Below, one piece after another: positions 7,605 to 17,171 of a stretch of DNA of 64,000 bases. The number at the start of each line of letters is the position of its first letter. Positions within the stretch are counted from its first letter, which is position 1. Source of the DNA: Peteryoungia wuzhouensis (GTDB taxonomy: Bacteria; Pseudomonadota; Alphaproteobacteria; Rhizobiales; Rhizobiaceae); assembly GCF_003205195.1 (NCBI RefSeq), contig NZ_QJRY01000008.1, positions 1 through 64,000 on the forward strand, read 5' to 3'. A model generated the notes under the pieces. It was not told the origin of the DNA and did no database searches. It saw only the letters and a program-made list of their open reading frames with translations. The translations under genes and the position numbers were made by a program.

Positions 7605-8733
7605 TCAGTCGATATCCGACACTTCCGACGCCTTGCCGCTGATGCGGTGGGCAAGGGCTGCTTCCATGAACGGGTTCAGCTCACCGTTCAGGACGCTGTC
7701 CGGATCGGTGCTTTCAACACCGGTACGCAGGTCCTTGACCAGCTGGTAGGGCTGCAGAACGTAGGAACGGATCTGGTGGCCCCAGCCGATATCCGTCTTG
7801 GAGGCGGCTTCGGCATTGGCAGCGGCTTCCCGCTTCATCAGTTCCGCCTCGTACATGCGGGCGCGCAGCATTTCCCAGGCCTTGGCCTTGTTCTTGTGCT
7901 GCGACCGCTCCTGCTGGCAGGCGACCACGATGCCGGTCGGGATATGCGTGATGCGCACGGCCGAGTCGGTCGTGTTGACGTGCTGACCACCCGCACCCGA
8001 CGAGCGATAGGTGTCGATGCGGCAATCGCTTTCGTTGATCTCGATGTTGATCGAGTCATCGACGACCGGGTAGACCCAGATCGACGAGAAGGAGGTGTGG
8101 CGACGGGCGTTCGAATCATAGGGCGAGATGCGGACGAGACGATGCACGCCCGATTCCGTCTTCATCCAGCCATAGGCATTGTGACCCTTGACCAGAATGG
8201 TCGCGGACTTGATGCCGGCTTCTTCACCGTCATGCACTTCCAGCACTTCCACCTTGAAGCCGGAGCGTTCGGCCCAGCGGGTATACATGCGCAACAGCAT
8301 GTTCGCCCAATCCTGGCTTTCCGTGCCGCCGGCGCCGGAATGCACTTCGATGTAGGTGTCGTTGCCGTCGGCTTCGCCGGACAGCATGGCCTCGACCTGA
8401 CGGCGGGCCGCTTCGGTCTTCAAGGCTTTCAGCTGGTCCTCGGCGTCCTTGACGACGCTTTCGTCGCCCTCTTCCTCGCCCATCTCGATCAGTTCGATGT
8501 TGTCCTTCATCGCCTGTTCGAGACGCTTCACGCCGGCAATGCTGTCATCCAGCTGCTGGCGCTCGCGCATCAGCTTCTGGGCTTCCTGGGCATCGTTCCA
8601 GAGGTTCGGGTCTTCGGCCTTGTTGTTCAACCAGTCCAGTCGTCTTATCGCCTGGTCCCAGTCAAAGATGCCTCCTCAGCAGGGTTATGGCCTGCTTGAT
8701 TTCGTCGACTACGTTCTCGATTTCATTCCGCAT
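7605..8733 (-). CDS. prfB: Peptide chain release factor 2, expressed by +1 programmed frameshift
   Basis: RF2 recognises UGA and UAA and triggers peptide release. Translation starts at the ATG at 8733. It reads 23 codons to CTT (8667-8665), where the zero frame meets TGA (8664-8662). Shifting +1 past base 8664 continues with [11 protein letters not shown] into the long frame that ends at 7605, giving about 375 residues in all. The GGQ catalytic motif lies in [14 protein letters not shown]. The stop-codon recognition region reads [14 protein letters not shown] (SPY in place of the enteric SPF). RSQHKNK and the C-terminal DLRTGVES follow. An internal TTG at 8630 opens the longest uninterrupted frame but would remove the N-terminal helix. 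Confidence 0.95.
8661..8676 (-). promoter_or_regulatory. Programmed +1 frameshift site of prfB
   Basis: On the reverse strand a Shine-Dalgarno-like AGGAGG (8676-8671) stands three bases before CTT-TGA-C (8667-8661). This is the same spacing as the E. coli prfB slip site AGGGGG-TAT-CTT-TGA-C. Known mechanism: when RF2 is scarce, the ribosome pauses at UGA, slips +1 on CUU-U and makes more RF2. The element therefore gives autoregulation. Confidence 0.95.
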
Positions 8734-8859
8734 AAGTCTGGTTCTCAACCTCGATAAAAATGCGCCTCGATGAGAGACAGGGTAAAAAACTGGCCCCTCG
8801 AATAGTTGCGCCGGCCCCTGATGTAAAGGGCCGGCGGAACGGGAGGTGAAAGGGTCAGG

Positions 8860-11313
8860 TCAGAACAGGCCGCCGGCACCCGAGGTCACGGCCTGGTTCG
8901 CCTGCGGCGAAGCCTTGAGGATTTCCTCCGGCGGTGCATAGCCGTCCATGCCGATGATCGAGAGAGAGTCGGCAGGGCCGGTGCCCGGCTTGAAGGCTTC
9001 GATGATGGTGTCGGGTTCACCTTCCAGTGCGAACATGCCGGTGGTGCGATTGACCGGGACGAAGCTCATGCCCTCGGGCACAAAGAACTTTCCGGGCGGC
9101 GTGTTGCGGGTGGCCATCTGCATGAAGTCGTTGAAGACCGGTGCGGCCAAAGCGCCGCCGGTGGAACCGCGGCCGAGCGGTGCCGGATTGTCGAAGCCGA
9201 TATAGACGCCGGCGACGAGGTCGGGCGTGTAGCCGACGAACCAGGCGTCCTTCTCGTCGTTCGAGGTTCCTGTCTTGCCGGCAACCGGACGGTCGAGCTT
9301 GATCTTGCCGGCCGCCGTACCCCGTTTGATGACACCTTCCATCATCGACGTGATCTGGTAGGCGGTCATCGGATCGAGGACCTGCTGACGATTGTCGACG
9401 ACAGTGGGCTCTTCCTGGCCGCTGAACTGTTCGGCATTGCAGCCCTCGCAGATGCGGTCCTCGTGGCGGAAGATGGTCTTGCCGTGGCGGTCCTGGATAC
9501 GGTCGATCAGCGTCGGCTTGATCTGCTTGCCGCCATTGGCAAACACGGCATAGGCCGAGACCATGCGCAGCACGGTGGTTTCACCGGAGCCCAGCGACAT
9601 GGCGAGCACCGGGTTCATCTTGTCATAGACGCCGAAGCGCTCGGCATATTCGGCGACCAGGTTCATGCCCATGTCGTTGGCGAGCCGCACCGTCATCAGG
9701 TTACGCGACTTTTCAATGCCCATGCGCAGCGTCTGCGGGCCGGCCGAACCGCCACCGTAGTTCTGTGGACGCCAGACCTGGCCGCCGGAGACGAATTCGA
9801 TCGGCGCGTCCATGATGACGGATGCCGGCGTGTAGCCGGTATCGAGGGCTGCCGCGTAGACGAAGGGCTTGAAGGAGGAACCGGGCTGGCGCATGGCCTG
9901 GGTGGCGCGGTTGAACTCCGACTGCGAATAGGAGAAGCCGCCGGAAATGGCGAGAACGCGGCCGGTATGCGGATCCATGGCGACGAGACCACCCTGAACC
10001 TTGGGCAACTGGCGCAGGCGATAGGAATTGCCCTTCGGCTCAAGAGGCTCGACATAGATGACGTCACCCGGCGCCAGAACGCCCTGCGGCGACTTTGCCG
10101 ATTTGCGATCGCCACTGGCCGAGCGATAGGCCCATTCCATGTTGTCGGGCTCGATGCGACCGCGCAGGCGCTCGGCGGCGACCTTGCCGCCGCCCTCCTT
10201 CGCTGGCTGAAGGCCAATGTCAACACCGTCGGCCGAGACGTCGAGCACCACGGCAACCTTCCATTCCGGTACATCAGCGAGTGCGGGGATGTCGGCCAAG
10301 GGCGCGCCCCAATCGGGCGTTGTCGGGATCTGCTTGATCGGGCCACGGAAGCCACGACGCTGGTCATAGGTCAGGAGCGTCGACTGCAATGCCTTGCGGG
10401 CTGCGATCTGCATGTCGGGATCAAGCGAGGTGCGGACCGACAGGCCACCTTCGTAAAGAGCCTTGTCGCCATACTTCTCGATGATCTGGCGGCGGACTTC
10501 CTCGGAGAAGTAGTCGGATGCGAAAAGATAGGAGCCGGTGCGGCGGATCTTGACGCCGAGCGGCTGCTGCTTGGCGGCACTGCCTTCTTCCTGCGTGACG
10601 AAGCCGTTTTCGACCATGCGATCGATGACCCAGTTGCGGCGCTCGATGGCGGCCGCTTCGCGGCGGAAGGGATGGTAGTTGTTCGGCCCCTTGGGGAGAG
10701 CCGCGAGATAGGCGGTCTCGGCGACCGTCAGTTCAGTGACAGACTTGTCGAAATAGGTAAGGGCAGCGCCGGCGATGCCATAGGCATTCATGCCGAAAAA
10801 GATCTCATTCAGATAGAGTTCGAGGATCTTGTCCTTGGAATAGGTCTGCTCGATGCGGAAGGAGAGAATCGCTTCCTTAATCTTGCGGTCCATCGTCTGG
10901 TCGGCGCTGAGCAGGAAGTTCTTCGCCACCTGCTGGGTAATCGTCGAGGCGCCGACGGGGCGACGGCCGGAGCCGAAGTTCTGCAGGTTGACCAGGATCG
11001 CGCGACCGAGACCGTAGATGTCGACGCCGGGATGGTTATAGAAATTCTTGTCTTCCGCCGAGAGGAAGGCCGCCTTGACGCGATCCGGAATGGCCTGGAT
11101 CGGCAGAAAGAGACGGCGCTCGCGGGCATATTCGGCCATCAGCGCGCCGTTGCCGGCATGGATGCGGGTGGTGACCGGTGGCGCGTAGCTGGCCAGAACC
11201 TCGTAGTTCGGCAGGTCCTTGGTCATCCCGTTCAGATAGACGGCCACCACGACGGCCACGCCGAGCGCCAGCACGGACGCCAATCCGAAGAGATATCCAA
11301 TCAGTCTGATCAT
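8860..11313 (-). CDS. mrcA: Penicillin-binding protein 1A (bifunctional transglycosylase/transpeptidase)
   Basis: A class A PBP that polymerises and cross-links peptidoglycan at the inner-membrane outer face. The 817-residue product has an N-terminal membrane anchor (LIGYLFGLASVLALGVAVVVAVYL). The GT51 domain follows with SAEDKNFYNHPGVD (catalytic Glu near residue 92) and STITQQVAKNFLL. The transpeptidase domain has SSFK (near residue 480), SRN (EKSRNLMTV) and KTGT (VAGKTGTSND). An OB-like insert (AVVLDVSADGVDIGL) lies between them, as in PBP1A. The gene stands upstream of prfB on the same strand and downstream of amiC, so a cell-wall cluster. Confidence 0.96.
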   Translation of the reverse strand: MIRLIGYLFGLASVLALGVAVVVAVYLNGMTKDLPNYEVLASYAPPVTTRIHAGNGALMAEYARERRLFLPIQAIPDRVKAAFLSAEDKNFYNHPGVDIYGLGRAILVNLQNFGSGRRPVGASTITQQVAKNFLLSADQTMDRKIKEAILSFRIEQTYSKDKILELYLNEIFFGMNAYGIAGAALTYFDKSVTELTVAETAYLAALPKGPNNYHPFRREAAAIERRNWVIDRMVENGFVTQEEGSAAKQQPLGVKIRRTGSYLFASDYFSEEVRRQIIEKYGDKALYEGGLSVRTSLDPDMQIAARKALQSTLLTYDQRRGFRGPIKQIPTTPDWGAPLADIPALADVPEWKVAVVLDVSADGVDIGLQPAKEGGGKVAAERLRGRIEPDNMEWAYRSASGDRKSAKSPQGVLAPGDVIYVEPLEPKGNSYRLRQLPKVQGGLVAMDPHTGRVLAISGGFSYSQSEFNRATQAMRQPGSSFKPFVYAAALDTGYTPASVIMDAPIEFVSGGQVWRPQNYGGGSAGPQTLRMGIEKSRNLMTVRLANDMGMNLVAEYAERFGVYDKMNPVLAMSLGSGETTVLRMVSAYAVFANGGKQIKPTLIDRIQDRHGKTIFRHEDRICEGCNAEQFSGQEEPTVVDNRQQVLDPMTAYQITSMMEGVIKRGTAAGKIKLDRPVAGKTGTSNDEKDAWFVGYTPDLVAGVYIGFDNPAPLGRGSTGGALAAPVFNDFMQMATRNTPPGKFFVPEGMSFVPVNRTTGMFALEGEPDTIIEAFKPGTGPADSLSIIGMDGYAPPEEILKASPQANQAVTSGAGGLF

Positions 11314-11551
11314 GTTCCGCTACCGGCTATGGCTTCAGGGTCAGCGCGCCGCGAAAAGCTTCGCACACCCCGTGGCGTTTTGCACGTCATGCGATGGATG
11401 GCAAGACATGCGAGGCACTCCCACGGTCAAAGCGATTCGAGACGCGGAAGACCATGCGATACGAGGGTTCGAGTAACGGGCACATTGTGAGGAAAATAGG
11501 GCCGCGCCGCGCTTCTGCCTCGCAGGTCAACAGCTTACACGTCAGTGTGAC

Positions 11552-12775
11552 CTATCCGCCATTGGCGACCAACGGCGCCCTGTAGCGCCTCACGGCCTCG
11601 ACCAGCAGGTCGGCCACCTTCTCGCGCCAGGCCGGATCGAGCAACAACGCCTCGTCGTCCTTGTTCGACAGGAAACCGAGCTCCAGCAGGATGGACGGCA
11701 TGTCCGGGGCCTGGAGCACGCGGAAGCCGGCGTGGCGATGCGGATTGTTGATCAGCGATATCTGGCCCTCGAAGGAACCGACAACGGCCTGGGCGAGCGA
11801 AATCGAGAAGGCTTGCGTCTCGCGGCGCGTGAGATCGAGCAGGATGTCGTTGACCTCCGCGGTCTCGGCCGGCAGTTCCACGCCCCCCAGGGTGTCGGAG
11901 AAATTCTCGCGCTCAGCCAGCTGGGCCGCCATATGGTCGGAGGCCTTGTCGGAGATCGTGTAGACGGTGGCACCACGGATGTCGCCCTGGCGAAGCGTAT
12001 CGGCATGCAGGGAAATCAGCAGCTGCGCGCCCTTCTGGCGGGCAACGACGACCCGCTCCGACAGCGACAGGAAACGGTCGGTGTCGCGGGTGAGCACGGC
12101 GCGGATGCCCGGCTGCTTGGCGAGCTTGTCATGCAGCACCTTGGCAAAGGCGAGCGTGATATCCTTTTCGGCCGTCTTGCTGGTGGCGCCGGTTGCGCCC
12201 GCATCGATGCCGCCATGGCCAGCATCGATCGCGATGACGAATTCGGATGCGGCCGGATCGACCGGCGCAGCCGCCGGATCGATCGGCGGCGGGGCGGCAG
12301 CCGGGGTCCAGGCCTGGGCAGCCACAAGGGCGGCGAAATCCTGCTGTGGAACAAGTTCGGCATCAAGAACGAGGCGAAACCCCTTGCCGTCTTCGTTTTC
12401 GACCGCTTCCGCCGTCACCAGGCGCGCCGGACGGGCGGCGGTCAGAACGAGGCGGGCCGAGGCGTCGTCCATCGAGCCGAACCGGATATCGCTGAACAGG
12501 CCCGTCGGCGCCAGCGTGTCGGCGGCGAAACCGAAGGCCGTTGCCGGCAGGTCGACCACGATGCGGTCGGGACTCGCGATGTAACGCACCTCAAAGTCGG
12601 GCTTCTGGTCGAAATCGATGACGATGCGGGTGCGGGCATCGTCGCCGGCAATGCGGGCGGCATAGGCGAGCAGTTTGTCGCTCGGCGCATCGGGAGAGGA
12701 TGCAAGCGCGGCCCCCTGCCCTGCCAGCACGCCGAAAACCAGCCAGACGGCCGCCACGACGATTCGGCCAATCAC
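11552..12775 (-). CDS. amiC: N-acetylmuramoyl-L-alanine amidase AmiC (AMIN + Amidase_3)
   Basis: A periplasmic zinc amidase that splits septal peptidoglycan during cell separation. I chose the GTG at 12775 because ggaagg lies six bases upstream and it directly opens the signal segment IGRIVVAAVWLVFGVLAG. The open frame extends to 12928 without a better start. Residues ~30-150 form an AMIN domain (TRIVIDFDQKPDF; RIVVDLPATAF). The Amidase_3 domain has the zinc motif IDAGHGGIDAGATG, then KDITLAFA, SLHAD, and LLELGFLSNKDDEALL with the catalytic Glu. It is transcribed divergently from rne and is followed by mrcA. Confidence 0.92.
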   Translation of the reverse strand: MIGRIVVAAVWLVFGVLAGQGAALASSPDAPSDKLLAYAARIAGDDARTRIVIDFDQKPDFEVRYIASPDRIVVDLPATAFGFAADTLAPTGLFSDIRFGSMDDASARLVLTAARPARLVTAEAVENEDGKGFRLVLDAELVPQQDFAALVAAQAWTPAAAPPPIDPAAAPVDPAASEFVIAIDAGHGGIDAGATGATSKTAEKDITLAFAKVLHDKLAKQPGIRAVLTRDTDRFLSLSERVVVARQKGAQLLISLHADTLRQGDIRGATVYTISDKASDHMAAQLAERENFSDTLGGVELPAETAEVNDILLDLTRRETQAFSISLAQAVVGSFEGQISLINNPHRHAGFRVLQAPDMPSILLELGFLSNKDDEALLLDPAWREKVADLLVEAVRRYRAPLVANGG

Positions 12776-13494
12776 AGCGGCCCTTCCACCGACTTCGTGC
12801 TTAAATCCGCTGTTCAAATGCCGTCCCCATGGCGCGGAACAATCGGCTGTGACCAAGATCACAGCTGCGCCCCTTGCGTCGTTTCGTTCGATTGCATGCC
12901 GCTTGCGTCGCCCCGATGACCAAATCATGACGAAAAAACACGGACTGTGACCTGTTTTGCGACTGAATCACTGCGATTGAAGCAATCGCTCTAATCGACT
13001 GCCATTATGGCATAAATCCGTTTGCTCTTGCTATTGTGACGGAGAAAACATACAAGGCAAGAGAGGGATAAAAGTGCAAACGGGATAGAGTTTCCGCCAC
13101 GGCTGCCAACCTCAGACCTTTGGATTTGGCGCCTGTTTAGCCGGAATACTCATCTGCCGTCTCGGCACTTTTGCCTGAAACTGGTTCAACATGCCGGCAT
13201 GGCCGGCCCATCAACGGTGGCTCTCCACCAACGCTCTTCACCGAGCATTCATCGGATCCCGAGGGGTCCATATCATTGTCGTTGACGTACGGTTTTTGAT
13301 GTCTTTGCAACAGGTTCACATGACCACGAACGGACCGGGATCTGAAGATTTCCCGAGGACCGTCCGGATGTTGCAAACCCGGTCCTCCGTGCGTCCACAT
13401 CTATATCCGGCGCACAGTCCGCTAGGTTCCAGCCGCTTCTTTGTACAGCGCGCGGGTGGACCACCGACCGAGGGCGCCGAGGAGCACAGCTTAA
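12776..13494. other. 719-base intergenic region between amiC and rne (promoters and rne leader)
   Basis: No convincing gene is present. The region must contain the divergent promoters of amiC and rne. Its right part is a long presumptive 5' untranslated region of rne with an imperfect hairpin at 13330-13363 (acggaccggga with tcccgaggaccgt). In E. coli, RNase E limits its own level by cutting its long 5' leader. A similar role here is inference; I cannot identify transcription starts with confidence. Confidence 0.5.
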
Positions 13495-16374
13495 ATGGCA
13501 GACAAAATGCTGATCGACGCGTCTCACGAGGAAGAGACGCGCGTTGTCGTTGTTCGCGGTAACCGTATTGAAGAATTCGACTTCGAGTCCCAACATAAGA
13601 AGCAAATTCGAGGCAATATCTACCTTGCGAAGGTAACGAGGGTCGAGCCCTCGCTGCAGGCAGCCTTCGTCGATTACGGCGGCAACCGCCACGGCTTCCT
13701 GGCTTTCGCCGAAATCCATCCCGACTACTACCAGATCCCCCTCGCCGACCGTCAGGCGCTGCTTCGTGCCGAAGCCGAAGAGCACCGCAAGGAAAATGAC
13801 GTCGAAGGCGACGAAGTCTTCAACGATCCCGCCCAGCAGGACCAGCCCGACATCGGCATCGTTGCCCAGGCTGCTGCCGCTTCCGAAGAAAACGAGACGG
13901 CTGCAGAGCCGGAGGCCCTTGCCGAAGCTGTCGAAGCCGAAGCCGAAGTGGTCGCTGTCTCCGAAGAAGAGGTTGCGCCGAAGGCCAAGCCGAAGCGGGT
14001 TCGCAAGCCGCGCGCCAAGAAGGTTGCTGCCGAAGAAGCTGCCTCCGAGGAGGCCTCTGACGACGATGCATCCGGTGGCACGATCGCTGCCATGGTCGAC
14101 ATGGACGAAATTTCCGAAGATGCCGGCGGTCGCCGTGGTCGCAATGACGACGACGACGATGATGACGATGGCCACATCGAGGAAAAGGAAGAAATCGAAT
14201 CCGTTGGCGCCGAAGACGCCATGGAAGAGGTTCCGGACCGCGTCCAGCGCAAGCCGCGCAAGCAGTATCGCATCCAGGAAGTGATCAAGCGCCGGCAGAT
14301 CCTGCTGGTGCAGGTCGCCAAGGAAGAGCGCGGCAACAAGGGTGCTGCTCTCACCACCTATCTGTCGCTTGCCGGCCGTTACTCGGTTCTGATGCCGAAC
14401 ACGGCACGTGGCGGCGGCATTTCCCGCAAGATCACCCAGCCGACCGACCGCAAGCGCCTGAAGGAAATCGCCCGCGGGCTGGAAGTGCCGCAGGGCATGG
14501 GCGTGATCCTGCGCACCGCCGGTGCGAACCGCACCAAGGTCGAGATCAAGCGCGACTTCGAATATCTGATGCGCCTGTGGGAGAACGTCCGCACGCTGAC
14601 GCTCGCCTCGACGGCGCCGTGCCTCGTCTATGAAGAAGGTTCGCTGATCAAGCGCTCGATCCGCGACCTCTACAACAAGGACATTTCCGAGATCATCGTC
14701 TCGGGCGAAGAAGGCTATCGTGAAGCGAAAGACTTCATGAAGATGCTGATGCCGAGCCATGCCAAGGTGGTTCAGCCCTATCGCGACCTGCATCCGATCT
14801 TTGCGCGCTCGGGCATCGAAGCCCAGCTCGACAAGATGCTGCAGCCGCAGGTGACGCTGAAGTCCGGTGGTTACATCATCATCAACCAGACGGAAGCGCT
14901 TGTTTCGATCGACGTCAACTCCGGTCGCTCGACGCGCGAATATTCGATCGAGGACACAGCCCTCCAGACAAACCTGGAGGCCGCTGAAGAAGTGGCTCGT
15001 CAGCTGCGTCTGCGCGACCTTGCCGGCCTGATCGTGATCGACTTCATCGACATGGAAGAGAAGCGCAACAACCGCGCCGTCGAGAAGAAGCTGAAGGATT
15101 GCCTGAAGAACGACCGCGCCCGCATTCAGGTCGGCCGCATCTCGCATTTCGGCCTGCTCGAAATGTCGCGTCAGCGCATCCGCGCCTCGGTGCTGGAATC
15201 GACGACGCAGGTCTGCCCGCATTGCGCCGGTACAGGCCTCATCCGCTCGCAGTCGTCCGTTGCCCTGCATGTCCTGCGCGGCATTGAGGAATTCCTGCTG
15301 AAGAGCACCACGCACGACATCATCGTGCACACCACGCCGGAGACGGCGCTCTACCTCTTGAACCAGAAGCGCGACACCATCGTCGACTACGAAGGCCGCT
15401 TTGGCGTCTCGATCGTCATCGACGGCGGCATGCCGGCCCAGCATGGTGGCTCGCAGCACTTCACCATCGAGCGCGGTGAAGCCGTCGAGAACCCGGTGAA
15501 GATCGAAAGCCTGCTGTCGCTGCTGCCCGAGATCGAAGAAGAGGACGATTACGTTCCGGAGCCCGAGGACGAGGATGAAGAGGACGAAGTCATCGTCGCT
15601 TCGGAACCTGCCGCGCGCGCGCCGTCTGCTGCCGCTGCCTCCAGCGACGAACAGGGCAATCGCAAGCGCAAGCGTCGTCGTCGCCGCCGTGGCAAGAACG
15701 GCCAGAACGGCAATGGCGACGGTCATGCATCCGGCGACAATGGCAGTGATGCCGATGACGAGGATGGTGACGAGGGCGAAGACGATATCGCCGAAACCAA
15801 TGGCGAGGCGCGCGTCGATGCCGACGGCGACACGATTGGTGAGGATGGCCAGAAGCGCAAGCGTCGCCGTCGCGGCAAACGCGGTGGTCGTCGCAACCGT
15901 CCGGGCGAAGAAGGCTCGATCGAGGGCAATGGCGAGGAAGGCGACGACAACGACGCGAACGGCGATGACGAAACCGCCGAAGAGGCCGCTCACGAACGCG
16001 TGGTCGAAGTGACGCCGGTCATGGCTGCGGTCGAGGAAGAGGCGGCTGTCGTTGCAGACGCACCGAAGCCGCGCCGGACCCGCAAAGCCAAGGCCGTTGT
16101 CGAGCCGGTCGAAGCCGTGGTTGTTGAAGAAGCCGCCCCGGCCGCGCAGCCTGCACCGGTCGCCGCGCCTGTGGAGGTTGCGGCAGCTGAACCGGCTGCC
16201 GAAGCGGTGAAGGACGAAGCAGTCGCTGCAGAAGACAAGCCGGTTCGCGCCAATCGCGAATCGACCGTAACCGTCTCGGAACCGGTGGTCACCTCGGCCA
16301 AGTCGGCCGAAGAGACGGCCGATGCCTCCAAGCCCAAGAAGGGCGGATGGTGGCAGAAGCGCGGTTTCTTCTGA
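13495..16374 (+). CDS. rne: Ribonuclease E/G family endoribonuclease (RNase E)
   Basis: RNase E starts mRNA decay and matures rRNA and tRNA, and its C-terminal tail scaffolds the degradosome. In the 959-residue product, residues ~36-85 begin an S1 domain (QIRGNIYLAKVTRVEPSLQA). A long acidic and Lys/Arg-rich insert (to ~residue 245, with a run of eight Asp) splits it, as in other alphaproteobacteria. The catalytic DNase I-like domain has SIDVNSGRS near residue 471 and LIVIDFIDM near 515. The Zn-link CPHCAGTG is near 573. The tail from ~680 is low-complexity with KRKRRRRRR basic blocks and ends KGGWWQKRGFF, a conserved end in alphaproteobacterial RNase E. Confidence 0.96.
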   Translation: MADKMLIDASHEEETRVVVVRGNRIEEFDFESQHKKQIRGNIYLAKVTRVEPSLQAAFVDYGGNRHGFLAFAEIHPDYYQIPLADRQALLRAEAEEHRKENDVEGDEVFNDPAQQDQPDIGIVAQAAAASEENETAAEPEALAEAVEAEAEVVAVSEEEVAPKAKPKRVRKPRAKKVAAEEAASEEASDDDASGGTIAAMVDMDEISEDAGGRRGRNDDDDDDDDGHIEEKEEIESVGAEDAMEEVPDRVQRKPRKQYRIQEVIKRRQILLVQVAKEERGNKGAALTTYLSLAGRYSVLMPNTARGGGISRKITQPTDRKRLKEIARGLEVPQGMGVILRTAGANRTKVEIKRDFEYLMRLWENVRTLTLASTAPCLVYEEGSLIKRSIRDLYNKDISEIIVSGEEGYREAKDFMKMLMPSHAKVVQPYRDLHPIFARSGIEAQLDKMLQPQVTLKSGGYIIINQTEALVSIDVNSGRSTREYSIEDTALQTNLEAAEEVARQLRLRDLAGLIVIDFIDMEEKRNNRAVEKKLKDCLKNDRARIQVGRISHFGLLEMSRQRIRASVLESTTQVCPHCAGTGLIRSQSSVALHVLRGIEEFLLKSTTHDIIVHTTPETALYLLNQKRDTIVDYEGRFGVSIVIDGGMPAQHGGSQHFTIERGEAVENPVKIESLLSLLPEIEEEDDYVPEPEDEDEEDEVIVASEPAARAPSAAAASSDEQGNRKRKRRRRRRGKNGQNGNGDGHASGDNGSDADDEDGDEGEDDIAETNGEARVDADGDTIGEDGQKRKRRRRGKRGGRRNRPGEEGSIEGNGEEGDDNDANGDDETAEEAAHERVVEVTPVMAAVEEEAAVVADAPKPRRTRKAKAVVEPVEAVVVEEAAPAAQPAPVAAPVEVAAAEPAAEAVKDEAVAAEDKPVRANRESTVTVSEPVVTSAKSAEETADASKPKKGGWWQKRGFF

Positions 16375-16401
16375 GACCCACCTCAACGATCCTAAAACGT
16401 C

Positions 16402-16427
16402 AAAGGCCCTGCTCGCGCAGGGCCTTT
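16402..16427 (+). terminator. Rho-independent terminator of rne
   Basis: The stem aaaggccctg / cagggcctttt with loop ctcgcg is followed by a short T-run. It lies 28 bases after the rne stop. The A-run on the left could also end transcripts coming from the right. Confidence 0.85.
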
Positions 16428-16492
16428 TGCATTTCAGCACAGGAGAATTGTCGGCCGGGGCGTCCTATACCCTCGCCTATCAGGATCAGATG

Positions 16493-17050
16493 TCAGCCGC
16501 CCGGACGCAGCCGCGTCATGACCTGGGTGGGCTTGTCCATGAAGGTGGCAAGATGGCTCGGCCGATAGCCGAGTTTTGCCGCCACCCGCATCGAACCCTG
16601 GTGCTCGGGATCGAAGATGCAGACGGTCTGCGGATCGGAGAAGTTTCGATCGGCCCAGTCTAGGGCCGCCGTCATCACTTCGGTGGCGATCCCCTTGCCA
16701 TGAACCGCCGGCGCCAGCACCCAGCCGGCTTCCGGCAGATCACCAAGCGACGGCTCGATCTCTCGCTTGTAGTCGGCAAAGCCAACCTCCCCGATGAAAC
16801 GGCCGGTGTCGCGGTCCTCGATGGCCCAGTAGCCGAAACCGAGCGCCTGCCAATGGCCGATGTAGCGCAACAGCCGGCTCCAGGTTTCGCTTGCCGTCGA
16901 CGGTCGTCCGAGGATGTAGCGTGTGACGATGTCGTCGCGCCACATGTCCACCATGGCGTCGAAATCCTCGATCCGGTGGGCGCGCATCCGGGTGCGGGCG
17001 GTGAGGATTTCGGGAGCGGTGTTCAGGGGAGAAGAAGATGCCACGGTCAT
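16493..17050 (-). CDS. GNAT-family acetyltransferase (RimJ/RimL-like)
   Basis: A 185-residue product of the RimJ/RimL type (Acetyltransf_3), recognised by ILTARTRMRAHRIEDFDAMVDM at the start. The middle segment GYWAIEDRDTGRFIGEVGF and the acetyl-CoA loop APAVHGKGIATEVMTAALD follow. Relatives acetylate ribosomal-protein N-termini or small molecules; the substrate here is unknown. No strong ribosome site precedes the ATG at 17050. It converges on rne across the terminator at 16402. Confidence 0.83.
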   Translation of the reverse strand: MTVASSSPLNTAPEILTARTRMRAHRIEDFDAMVDMWRDDIVTRYILGRPSTASETWSRLLRYIGHWQALGFGYWAIEDRDTGRFIGEVGFADYKREIEPSLGDLPEAGWVLAPAVHGKGIATEVMTAALDWADRNFSDPQTVCIFDPEHQGSMRVAAKLGYRPSHLATFMDKPTQVMTRLRPGG

Positions 17051-17171
17051 TACATGCTCTGCCTTTCAGTCCTCGGCGCCTTCACAGGATGATTCAAGAC
17101 CTTGCGAGATTGAGTCGGGAAACGCCGCCAAGCGATTGACGAAGAATCCATTTCGCGAATTGCCGAAATGA

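Noticed and set aside
8810..8835. Inverted repeat gccggccc...gggccggc after mrcA
   Set aside because: A good 8-bp stem but no T-run on the mrcA strand, so listing it as a terminator is not justified.
13273..16440. A 1055-codon open frame on the strand opposite rne
   Set aside because: It is the mirror frame of a GC-rich gene with strong codon bias. It has no ribosome site, and its product is low-complexity. rne on the other strand has all family motifs.
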